Shown: piece by piece, positions 47,796-58,321 of the stretch
How the letters are laid out: each line of letters opens with the position of its first letter
How positions within the stretch are numbered: the first letter of the stretch is position 1
DNA from: Chamaea fasciata
Lineage: Eukaryota; Chordata; Aves; Passeriformes; Sylviidae
NCBI GenBank assembly: GCA_029207755.1
Contig: JARCOQ010000006.1
Span: 70,964,093 to 71,028,092, forward strand
Direction of reading: 5' to 3'
DNA length: 64,000 nucleotides
Notes under the pieces: model-generated
Database searches by the model: none
Told to the model about the DNA's origin: nothing
What the model saw: only the letters and a program-made list of their open reading frames with translations
Translations under genes and position numbers: made by a program

Positions 47796-49909
47796 GTAGT
47801 TAATGGGGACTTGTAGTGCTCTGTCCCTGTAAATGTATTGAAAGCAGTGCATTAGAAAAGGCTGGTTAAATCCACACATGGTGAATTCATCCCATATTAT
47901 AAAATACCAGCTCAGTCTTTTCTAATCCCTCATGCCACACTCCTGTGTTGGGTTTATAACGTATTGATCTGATGGCCTGACCTCAGTCCCTGCATGGACA
48001 CAACACGAGCCTTAATGCTGCCTCACCGAGCTGAGGGTGCTGGGCAGAGCTGCTCAGTCTCAAAGCTGAGACTTTGCGCATTCAGCATGTCAGCTTTGGG
48101 GCTTCCCAAATTACAGGGCTCACGTAGTGAACTCTTCTCCTGTAAACCTTTCCTCACTGGTAGAGCATTTGCTCTCAAGCGCGATGTGCTTACATCGTGT
48201 AAAACCCCTAAGAAAACCCCTCAGGGGTGCGTGCTTAGGAAGAGGAGATGTGATAAATAGCATATGGTGCACGGGACTCTGGCTCTGTGCTTTTTGTCTT
48301 CTTCCTTGGAAAGGAAGCGCCTTCAAACCACGGTTTTGTTGACAGTTTCTCTTCACCAGTCACAAGAGGCGGTGGTTTCTCTCACTGAGGGGCTTTAAAG
48401 GGCTGTGATGGGCTGTGAGGAGCTCTGGAGACTGGGGGTGGGGGCTGTAGAACAAAACATTTCGACAGATTGCAGAATCCATCGGAAAAGCCGACAGTCA
48501 ATCCAAATTCATTGTCTCCTGACACGGTAAGACTACGGGAAACTGCTGCTGTCGTTTACCGAGGGGATTTCGTCGATGCGCGTTTGGAGTGTGCTAAAGT
48601 GAATAAATGTCTGAGACAGTAGCGCTGACAGAAATGCTTTTAAAAAATATTAAAAGAATGGGGAGAAGGCCAAACTAGTAACGACCTACTGAAAAATTAG
48701 ATTTGGCCAACTGGGAAAGAAAATTGATTGAGTACTCCCGACGTCTGAGTCTTCAAAGCCTTGTAACATGGTGCTGAATCTTTTAAATATTTCGTGCAAC
48801 CAATCTCTGGTATTTGTATGGGAATTTATATATGAAGCATATGGATCGCTGGATTACTCTTTATGTAGCCAAGAAGTTAATATTCTGCATTCTGATCAAT
48901 ATTTTGGTGCGTGGGAAGGGTTATGAAGTGACGTGATGTACACTGCAGTAATTTGATTATGAGGTAATAAAATTCTGAATCAAGGAAATGAAAATCGACC
49001 TGGACAGCGCTGCTTGTGTCTTCTTAGCCAGAAACAAATGGCATATAGTTGTGTGGGCTTAGCTACAATCTGAGCTTCCAGCAATGATGGAGATGTCAGC
49101 ATTTTTAGCTTTTTTTGTGTTATTCTGTGTGAAAGAAAAACAAGCAGTGATTGATTCATCCCTAAGAACCCAAAGCTGTAGGTGGTAATTTGTTGCATCA
49201 TTCTTTCTTAACCTTTGAAAAGTATAAAGCTGATGACTGTAGTTTTGCAATGGTAAATTACTGTCGTAGTAGTAAAGCATAAAAAAAGATGGGGGGAAAG
49301 AAGGTTAAAATGTTTGTGATACAGAGGGCAAAGATGCTGTTCCCAACCGGAGTGCCCAGCTTTACCCCTCATGCACTCAGGTATTTGTTCTTGGTTAATG
49401 TTTTTACCAAGACACTCGATTTTTTTTTCCCAAGGATATTTAAACATTAAAAGATAGTTTGGTGTCTTTATGAGCACAGCCTCATCCCAGGAAAGGGTGT
49501 CAACAGCTATCCTTTTGTCTTCAAAGGGAACCTTCAGATTCCTGCCAAAAGCTGCACTGGCATCAAACCTCAGCCAAGTGCTCCCCTGACTGAGGCCTGC
49601 AGCTATCCAAAAGTTCTGTCGCTGTAAATTCCTGCATTACCTTCCCTTTCCCCCTGCTGCACGTTTAGAAAGACGGTCCGTTTCCCTAACAGTAAAAGAT
49701 GTGGAAAATGTGCTGAAGTTTTCTGAAAGGAATTTAAAAGAGAATATTTTCGTCTTGGCATGTAGCACAGTTGCAAGGATGACATCCATCTGTTGCAGAT
49801 TAAAATAGGTTGGAATCGGGGATTGCGAAGCGAGTGCGATAAGTTTTGGGTGGCCGAAAGAAACGCACCGGAATGGGTCGGGCAGCTGAAATGAGTGGCT
49901 GGAGGTGGG

Positions 49910-50345
49910 AGGCTTTTAGGTTACCCTCGTGACGTGAAGGAGCGGCTGCGCCCGGTGTTTGTGACAGGGAGATGGGATTAGCTGACCACACGCTCAGCCG
50001 GAGCCGTTCCCGCGGGCAGTCCTCCTCCTCCGGGCTCACAGCCCCGCGAACCGGCCATCGGGCTCATCTACCTGCTCCTTGCGCTCGCTCCCACTCGCTT
50101 CATTTAACTGGGACGACGCTTGCTGTCCCTGTACGCGCTCCCAGACCCTTACTCTGCGTGCTCATTGCTCCCGTGGCACGGCTTGTGTTTGTGCCCTGCC
50201 TCAGGTGTCTCGGTAGCCAGTTTGCCTGTGTGGGGGGAACACCCAAATCCGGGCTGGTTTCGAGCAGCCGACGTGGTTTTGTGTCACGGACAAAGGCAAG
50301 AGGGCTGAGGTGTTCCGCGCTCCGTTGCTTAGTGGTGCATCCCAG
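49910..50345. promoter_or_regulatory. CpG-rich patch upstream of the first ankyrin-repeat exon
   Basis: About 435 bases with frequent CpGs in an otherwise AT-rich intron, ending about 670 bases before exon 51011. It contains TGACGTGA at 49930-49937, one base from a consensus CRE. No coding first exon with a phase-0 donor was found inside it. A known mammalian ANK2 isoform starts with a very short coding exon just before the ankyrin repeats, as I remember, and a counterpart promoter would be expected somewhere upstream. I could not find that exon here. It may be an internal promoter, an enhancer, or only GC-rich DNA. Confidence 0.4.
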
Positions 50346-51010
50346 AACCTGGCTGAAAGACGAGCACGTATTTTTATAGGATTTCTAAACCTCTTTTTAA
50401 CGCACGAGTGCAGGCAGTTTAGGGATGGGAATGTTTACAGCGTGCTCCTGGATTTAGATACTCAGCCTTGAGTACTTCATCCGCTTTGTTCTAAGGTTAG
50501 CTACACGTGCAGTGCCGCCCTGCCGCCCACCTTGAGCACATACATCTGAAAATAATAGATCTAAACCTGTAAATAGCGTCCATACAAATCTATCAACAGC
50601 ATACATAAATACGTGAATAATACATAAAATTATGTATATAAAGAGAACGTATATTTATATGTAATTCCTCAGAAAACTATAGTTAGCAAGTTGATGCATT
50701 TATTTTTCTTTTGTTGACAGTATCAGTTACTATGATTTATGGTTGGTTTTTAGGGTTTTTTTAGTTCTTGCTGAGTTTTGAATGTCAGCTATTATTGCTC
50801 TATTTTGCTCACTCTGACAGGTCTGCAGTTCTTTTGTGCCATTATTGCCTAATTTAAATATGCTAATTAATGCAGATATAATTCAAACTCAGTTGTTTCA
50901 CGGTTTTATTCTCCCGCAGCATAAAACGTGGAAACCTTTCACCGCTGATGAAGCTCTGCTCTGGGTTAAGCAGGGGCTAATTGGAGAATTTTTTTCTTCT
51001 CTATTTACAG

Positions 51011-51112
51011 TCTGACAGCAATGCAAGCTTTCTCCGAGCTGCCAGAGCTGGCAATTTGGACAAAGTCGTGGAATACCTGAAAAGCGGAATAGACATTAAC
51101 ACCTGTAATCAG
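51011..51112 (+). CDS. ANK2: ANK2 exon: first ankyrin repeat
   Basis: A 34-codon exon, flanked by ctatttacag and the donor gtaaga, phase 0 at both ends. It encodes [20 protein letters not shown] followed by a segment ending DINTCNQ. This is the N-terminal cap and first repeat of the ankyrin membrane-binding domain, with the A-A-R-A-G helix-turn-helix core. The [10 protein letters not shown] start and NLDKVVEYL are ankyrin-B signatures as I remember them; ankyrin-G has SDANASYLRA and HLEKALDY instead. Human ankyrin-B has Gly where this has Ser in the YLKSGID loop (recalled, not checked). The 24-repeat solenoid binds ion transporters and cell-adhesion proteins and links them to spectrin beneath the membrane. 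Both upstream first exons end in the right phase to join here. It contains no ATG suitable as a start, so its N-terminus must come from an upstream exon. Confidence 0.97.
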
Positions 51113-54100
51113 GTAAGATATTTGATGGACCCAAGTTTGCAAGAGTGAATTGCAAGAAACCTGGGCACCGTAGAAATGCGATTTATGTCTTTATCCTGCT
51201 GAACGTGGCGTGCTCAGCCCATGGATTTTCCTTAGCCGTCCCACGTGAAGCACCTGATCCCCTGAGAGCTCAGGTGTGGGAGTCTGGGAGTTCCCTTGTT
51301 ATTTCTGTGAGATCTCAGGGGGGTAGGTAAGCACTTGAGTGGGTGTAGTTGTAATTGCACAAATAACTCCTGTCCAAGCAGATTAAAATCTTGGCTCTCA
51401 CCTGCACTGGCAATGCAGTTCTGCTTACTCTCTGATGGCTAAAGGGGTAGCCATGGGCTTGCACCTTGTTTCACAAAACTAAACGTGTTTTTATCGCTGG
51501 TCAAGCATGTCTACAGCATAACGTAAAAGGTACCGAAATGTTGCATTTAAGGTCCTGTCTGTCCTTTCAGGAAAGTTATTACTGCTGTAAAAAGAGACTA
51601 TTGGAGTTTCAGGGTTGATGTGACTGTAATGTGATACAGTGTTTTGGCTTGGCTCTTTTGTAGGTCCGTCCTATAAGTCCAATTGCTTTGGTTTCATAGC
51701 TTAGGGACCTACATTTGCATGGTTTATTTAAGTGACTAGAACCATCAAGTTTAATAAGACTCTAACTGTGACTTAAATATGCAAATAAGTGTCCGCATCA
51801 GTTTTGGGAAGTGTCTTGGCTTTCTAGTGAAATCACTGCAGTTTCTTTGATGGGGAATTTGGCAGCTCGGGGTTTATGGTGCCCAGCTTTCCCCTAACTC
51901 TTAGCCAGATTTGATCAGAGTGGCCACTAACTGGACAATGACTATGCCGTTTGGAAGTAAACCCCCAGAAAAGTGAACACTATTTCTACTGAGGAAAAAA
52001 AAAATAGTAAATGGGAGGATAAGGAATGAAATCACCTAAAATATTTGGCCTCCTCACCTTCCCTGCTGAATGAAAGCTGCAGATGATTAAAGCAGGCATG
52101 TGTCTGGATGCTGGGGCACAGGAGGGAGAGCAGATCTGTTTGCTGTGCCAAGGAATTTAATGATGAGGAGGATAAGAGCGGGGGCTTTTCCTGTTCTGCT
52201 TATTGTGAACACACAGAAACGTTCTTGTCTTACTGTCTAGGAGAAGGTTTCCTTTAAAAGACTTACTGTCAAGGAAAAACTTCCCAAGTTATATGGGACA
52301 TGACCTGGCAAACTTCAAGTTGCCCAGTTAGGAGAGAGTAAAGCTAGAGTCACGTTGATCCAGCAAGTTTCAGTCTTTATAATAAGCGCCAATATTAACA
52401 GAGAGATTCACGCCCAGGACAGAGCGCAGTTAATGTGATAATTACTTCAGAAATTATAAAGTTTTTTTTTTTTTTTCTCGATGTTCAAATTCTCTTGCTG
52501 GTTATGGGAGGAATATTGCAAAGGTTGCTGCAGGTTTATCTTCTGTGGAAAGTGCATTCCCACCTGCAGCTGGTGACAAAGCTCCTCTTGCACCGTGTCA
52601 GTGAGGTCAGAGCTTTCACCATCCACTGAGCCACAACCAAGCTCTTCAGCTTCTGGCAGGTTCCGATTCTGGTGCTGTATAAAATTGCTCACAGAGTTTT
52701 TTGGTAACTAAGACTCTCAGTGCTCCCACTGGTCACTGCCATCGCTGGTGTATTGTGAATTTTGTTGGGAGTGGGAGCAGATTCCCTCTTCTAGAGGTCA
52801 GGGAATGTTGAGTAAGTCATGACAGCTGCTACTGCAGCCTCCCAAGTTATTCCTCCTCCTTTGTCTCCTCCTCAGGGCTTGACAGGGGTGCCCATGTCAT
52901 TGTGTTCCAGCTGTCTAAAGGGGGAAGCAGACACAGTGTGTGCAAAATGCAGGGGTGTGTTTTATTTTTAAGAGTGAGATATCTCAGTGCTCTTTTAAAA
53001 ATGAAGCCTTGTTATGTGCAGGGTTTTTTTGCTCAGTGAAATGCTATTTTTAGATTAGATCTCATCTGAGAAAACCATACATAATGTTAAATATAAGCTT
53101 TCCTGAATGGAGAGAACACCAGGAGATTCTTTCTTCAGTTTCAATGGTTTTTTTTGCTCAGATTCTGAATTTTCAGATTGATATGTCTTTATAGATGATC
53201 GAAGAGTTTTCCCAACACAGCTGTTGCCAAAATATGACGGAGCTTACTGTTTCTGGTTATACTGAACACAGAGAGTGGTTAAGGAAACAATTATATAGTT
53301 AATGATTAGATATTACTTAAATATGCTTTGTTGAACGCTACCATCGTAACAAGTTCACTTATTACGGAATTGCTTACTTTAATCTGAATTCAAACGCTGT
53401 CATCTATCCTGGAAATCATAAATCGATTGTGTTTGTTTCTGGAGAGAGTTAGAAATGTCAGGGGATGAAATCCCCCAGTTTTATGAAGAGTCCCTTAAAA
53501 AAATCCAATTCCTGGTATTTTATAGGATGGATAACCAATAGGCATTGGAAATACCTGTTTCCTTTAAAGCTTTTTTCTACTCTATAAATGTAGTTTTTTT
53601 AGGATGTGGTTACTGTTTCTTTGGTGGCAGTGAGACAGAGCACAGCTGTTAATTACTCCCTCCCTTCCTGCCTCCCTCCAAGTGGAAAGGCTCTGCCTCT
53701 CCCAGCAGTGCCAGCTAGAGTCTGAAGGAGCACTGTAGCATAATGAGGTCAGCAGCACCACATTTGATGTCACTCCGTAGGTTAATTCAGTTTCTTGACT
53801 TCCTAGGCTAGAAAGCAACACAAAGGGAGAATTTTCATAACCCGATCATGTTTTGCTTTTTTTCCCCCCCCACCGTCCACTCAATTTCTTTGTGATATTT
53901 TTAGGAAAAACTTCCACAAACATTTGGACTTCAGAAAGCTCTGATGTGCCCTTTCCCAAATGTCTCTTGAGAAGAGGTTACCACACGCGCGTTTTACTTC
54001 CCCAAGACATTTATTCAGAGGACGGCTTGCAGAGCTATCTATTAAAGAGAGAAAAGTATTTGAGTTTAACAAAGACCCTGCCACTGCTTTCTAGTTTCTG

Positions 54101-57100
54101 CCTCTGCTGGCAAAAGGAGTTAGCTCCACCATACAGAGTCAGTCACTAAAGCTTTTTAATTTTCATTGTGTATTGAAGTTATGCTTTGCTTTCGGGCCGT
54201 TATCATAGAACCTTTTCCCCACTGCCTTCAAACTCTTTCTTTTCCCCATTTCTGTGTTTTAAGTTCTTTATCATCCTCACTAAGTCTCACCAGCAGAAGG
54301 TGAGGTGAGCTTTCTAGGACTGCCAAGTTATTGTCTATACCTGTCACTTAGAGCTGAGCTTGGAGGGAAGGCTGTAAAAACCCACAGAACACTGACTTGG
54401 CTGATTTAAAATGTCCTTTGAACTACAGGTTGATCTGACGCTCTGCCAGGACGTCGCTTTTCCGTGGTGTCACTTTGCTTTGGCACACCAGGGTTAGGTG
54501 GGAACGGGAGAAGCTGTTGGATCTGGGTGATGTCCCAGAAGGAGTAAATGGCGCAGCAGGATTGATGCTGAACCAGGCAGTGATGAAAGAGCTTCCCTTG
54601 CGTGAGGATTGCTCCTTGAAGCAAGTGAATGCAAAGGCAGAGGTAGCAGGGAATATTTGCGGGTGATTTCCAGACAAGAGCAGTGTCAGTACCTGTCCTA
54701 CGGGGAATGAGTGACTGACTTTGGACCGGCTTAAAATAATAGGCTGGTGATTTTTAGGACGTCCAAGAAACCCCTGGACTTTTCCAGTGTGGTGAGAATA
54801 CCTTGGAAGTGCTGTGGGCAGTCGGTGGTACGTGCATGTTTGCAGCACCCCATGGGGTGGAAGGTGTTGACATCTCTGCCTCAGTGGCAGAGGAGAAGGA
54901 GAATTGAGGGAATCAGGCACTGCAGGGAAGTGCAAGAAACAAGAACCAGCCTGGAAGGTTTGGTATTGCATTATTTTATGAGAGTTCAAATTACCAAGGG
55001 GTCTCCAGAAGAACGGCAGTTACGCCACGTGCAGGCTTTGTCCTTATGAAGCACAGTTTTGCTTAGCAGACAACTAATTTCACCCTCCCCAACTTTTTGG
55101 TGGGCAGGGCAGAGAAAAAGGGACGTGTCAGAAACCTTTGTTGTTGTGAGCTACAAAAATCCAGTTGACAGGAACGGAGGAGTTGCATTGATTAAATCTG
55201 AGATTCCATCATCAGAAGTAGCAGGGATCAGCCACGTGGGCTGGGAAATAATTGCAGCGTTGGTTCTGATGAGGGAGAAAGAGAACAAAAGTTGCTTTAA
55301 GGCTTCGGTTGTGCTGGCCCTCAGCGTTTAAAGTGCAGGGCTTGCTACTGCTTACCCCAGCTTGCTTTATTTAAGGGATTATGGAATTTGAATGTCTACA
55401 GTCCTATTTTTAAGCCAGAGTTTCCTCCTGTAAGCTTTTTACTGGACTTCAACTGTTAGTTTTGCTCATGTTTTAATTAATTAAAAAGTCCTGCGCTGCA
55501 AAGAAACTTAATTTATGCAGCTATGTCAACTTTCAGGTGCATAATGTGGCATCAACAAGTATGTGACTCACAGGTAGGAATACAAGTATTTTTAGCTATT
55601 AAGCCCTGGGACAAGCCTTGCTTTCTCCGTATTTTGGCACGTGGTAAACTAAAACAGAGGCTTATCCTCATCCTTTTGCATTCAGAGGTGTTTATGGGCC
55701 GTGAATTTTGCAGTCTCTCTGCTGTTTGTTCCCAAAGACTGAGGAAAGTTAACAACCTGTCACAGCAATAGCTCGTCCTTGAGGAGGACAAGCTGCCCTT
55801 CAGTTTCACATGGAGAGTGTTGATGGCAGAACCTGTGAGATCAGATACGAGGACGGGTCTTTGTTCTGAAATGGTGAGGAGAACACCGTGTGTTTCCCCA
55901 CAAAGTACTGTATCAAAGCTCTCAGCCACTGTCGGCAGTAATTATGGTTAGTTGATACTCAGCTGAGGTTAAACCCCAAGAAAGACCAGAGCTTGCTGAT
56001 ATACGTTTAGCCTGCAAAATATTCCCTGACATGTGCAGTATTCCTCATCACAGTGATTATGGTCAACCTCGCCACGTATTTTTGGCTGAGGGTTTATCCT
56101 TGACCAGGGCATGGCACCGCTGCTGCCCCTGGGCTCTGCAGCTCTGTAGTAGGAGCGTTTCCTCTGGAATAAGGTTGCTGCAGCTTTTCCCACATATCGG
56201 GGTTTGAAACCGCATTTCTCATTAACGTTTCCGAACTACCGGGCTGCAGAAAGGTGTTCCTCTGCTTTGGGCAGCCTGTGACCGTGGCCTGCCTTTAGTC
56301 CCTTCGCTTTTCTCGTAGTTCCGCTTCTGAGTTTGACCACAAAATCTGCCTGTGCTGCTTCCACGCATGTGGAATCGAACGGAGTTAGTGCCGAAATGCA
56401 TTTGGATTGCTTTGTCTGAAGCCATTGGAGCCACTCCCATCAAATCCCTCCTGTGGAGTGCTAAGTGCTTTAAAGTCTCACCGGGGATTACAGGCTCCAA
56501 CTGCCTCTGTGAATGGACAAATAAAAGTCAGAAAGTTGCCTGCTTATTTCACAATTGAAATGACTCTGAGCTACTCAGAGACGAGCAAAGTGATAAAAAT
56601 CACACAGCGCTGAAGTGGCTGCTGGTTACTCAGACACCTGAGCATTGCTCCTGACGCCTGCAATATGGAAACCGGGAGAGTGCTGGAGGCAGTGGCGGTA
56701 TTTGTTGCTGTCACCTGCCTGATGGAGCATGAAAAATACCTTAGGATTGTGGAAAACAGGTTGGCAATTCAGCTACGATAGACTGCAATTTAATTTTTTT
56801 CCTTGAGCGGGAGGGGGACACTAGGAAGAGGGAGATGAAGTTTCCATGGGAGGAATTTATATGAGAGAAAGTATCCTGTTCCTGTTTAACGTGGAGAGGA
56901 TTTAAATGCTGCCTTTCTTAGGTTGCCTTTTCAACGATCCCAGCTTTTAGTTCATTAATTTTCTTTTCCTTTTTGACCGAGATTGCAAAACCTCGAAGTT
57001 TAGTGAGGACGTGCTCATCAGACACCAGCAGAAGCACCAGATCAAGGATCAGTTTTCAAGTCAGAAGTGATCAAGAGCCGTTTTGGCCTATTTGTGCTTT

Positions 57101-57602
57101 TGGGTTTCTATTCGATTCCAGTTGTCCCAGAGGAGAGACCAGAGTTGAGGGTGGCTGTGTCAGCATGGAATAACCCCGACTGAGTAGACACATCCTGTGT
57201 AAATTTGGCTAAGTCCTGTGATTTATCAGTATTGATGGAACCTCAGCAGGGCTGCATAAGGTTGCAGTAAAGTGAGGCAGAAATGCACTCAAGTTCTGAA
57301 ATATTGGGCTCCAGGGGAGGAGGTAGTAGTCTGTGGTAATGGGAAGTTATTAGAAAATAAGGAATCTGTTCTGGATACTCACAAAACACAGTTTGCTCTG
57401 ATTAATTTGTTGCTATGAGAAAAATGTTTTCAGAGAAGTTTGTCCCGCGGAGCCTCAGCTCCAACAGCCATCTCCAAAATATCTGACCTATGCAGACAGT
57501 CAGCTAAGAGATGTAACAGTATTCCGCCTCCTAATCTTCTCCTTATCCCAGGGCGAGGTAGGAATGTGGATCTGATATTTGTAATGGATCTTGTGCTTAC
57601 AG
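51113..57602 (+). other. ANK2 intron between repeat exons 1 and 2
   Basis: About 6.5 kb of non-coding DNA from gtaaga to cttacag. No repeat family is confidently recognised. It has short T runs (near 52461) and AT-rich background. A 188-codon minus-strand open frame at 54423-54989 has no domain, splice support or recognisable family and is taken as chance. Confidence 0.75.
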
Positions 57603-57701
57603 AATGGGCTCAATGCTCTGCACCTGGCAGCCAAAGAAGGCCACGTGGGACTGGTACAGGAATTGCTGGAAAGAGGCTCGGCTGTGGATTCTGCCACTAA
57701 G
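57603..57701 (+). CDS. ANK2: ANK2 exon: second ankyrin repeat
   Basis: A 33-codon exon, phase 0 at both ends, with acceptor tgcttacag and donor gtaatt. It encodes [20 protein letters not shown] then a segment ending VDSATK. The pattern [14 protein letters not shown] with the following LLERG is a canonical ankyrin repeat: the TPLHLAA-type motif is NALHLAA here, helix 1, turn, helix 2, then the loop. HVGLVQEL is the ankyrin-B version; ankyrin-G has HVEVVSEL as I remember. Two residues in the distal half (Glu in LLERG, Ala in GSAVDS) differ from my recollection of the human protein and look like conservative bird variation. One exon per repeat is the usual ankyrin gene layout. Confidence 0.97.
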
Positions 57702-58222
57702 GTAATTAACGCACGTCTCTAAGCTTCTTCGAGGCATTTGGGAAACGTAGACAAAACCCCCAAAAGGACAGAATAAGAGAATAATATGAGTATTGCACCA
57801 ATATTTAAACCGTTATTTTTGTTATGGCCCAGGAGCTGTCTTTGCTGAAGCTCGTTGGTAGTGAATGAAGAGGAAAATACGATTTGTAGTATAATGCAGG
57901 GGAAGCATTAGGAGTTTTTAGCAATGCCAAATTTTCCTTTTTTCCAGTGACAGGTCCTCCTTGTTTTAAAGAGAATTAGTATAGCTCCAAGTTGTAGATT
58001 TTTTTCAAATCTGTGAAAATCATTAATTGACTTCATCATATCCAGAGGCTTTTCACCCCTGGGCACAATGGAAAAAAAAAAACACCTGTGGGATAAATTG
58101 TTTTCCCTTTAGCCTTTCCACAGGCAGGCACGGGCACGTGAATGCTATAAAAAAACCTGCTGATTGAGTTAATTCCTGAAGAAGAGTAATAATGACTTGC
58201 ATTTTCCCCCTCCCTCTAACAG
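57702..58222 (+). other. Short ANK2 intron between repeat exons 2 and 3
   Basis: A 521-base intron from gtaatt to ccctctaacag, with a good pyrimidine-rich acceptor. No other feature seen. Confidence 0.93.
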
Positions 58223-58321
58223 AAAGGGAATACAGCCCTGCATATTGCATCCTTAGCAGGACAAGCTGAAGTTGTCAAAGTTCTGGTGAAGGAAGGAGCC
58301 AATATTAATGCACAATCTCAG
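58223..58321 (+). CDS. ANK2: ANK2 exon: third ankyrin repeat
   Basis: A 33-codon exon, phase 0 at both ends, with acceptor ccctctaacag and donor gtagga. It encodes [20 protein letters not shown] then a segment ending [21 protein letters not shown] is among the most conserved ankyrin repeat motifs and is shared by ankyrin-R, -B and -[13 protein letters not shown] is the ankyrin-B form (ankyrin-G has VTNGANVNAQSQ as I remember). It continues the frame of the previous exon without change. The next exon, expected to begin NGFTPLYMAAQ, was not found in the 5.7 kb that follow, so the next intron runs off the window. Confidence 0.97.

Larger units (their letters stand above)
39461..51010 (+). other. 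ANK2 intron before the first ankyrin-repeat exon
   Basis: Non-coding for transcripts from first exon A or B. It holds two inverted CR1 fragments, a C16 tract, an ATTT-type microsatellite, and a CpG-rich patch at 49910-50345 close to the 3' end. It closes with a good acceptor: a T-rich tract ending ctatttacag at 51010. I searched the last 1 kb by eye for a further phase-0 first exon and found none. Confidence 0.7.

Noticed and set aside
49972..50379. 135-codon plus-strand frame in the CpG patch before exon 51011
   Set aside because: Serine/arginine-rich translation of GC-rich DNA, with no donor in the phase needed to splice to 51011.
54423..54989. 188-codon open frame on the minus strand in an ANK2 intron
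   Set aside because: No recognisable family, no splice support and a composition like random intron translation.
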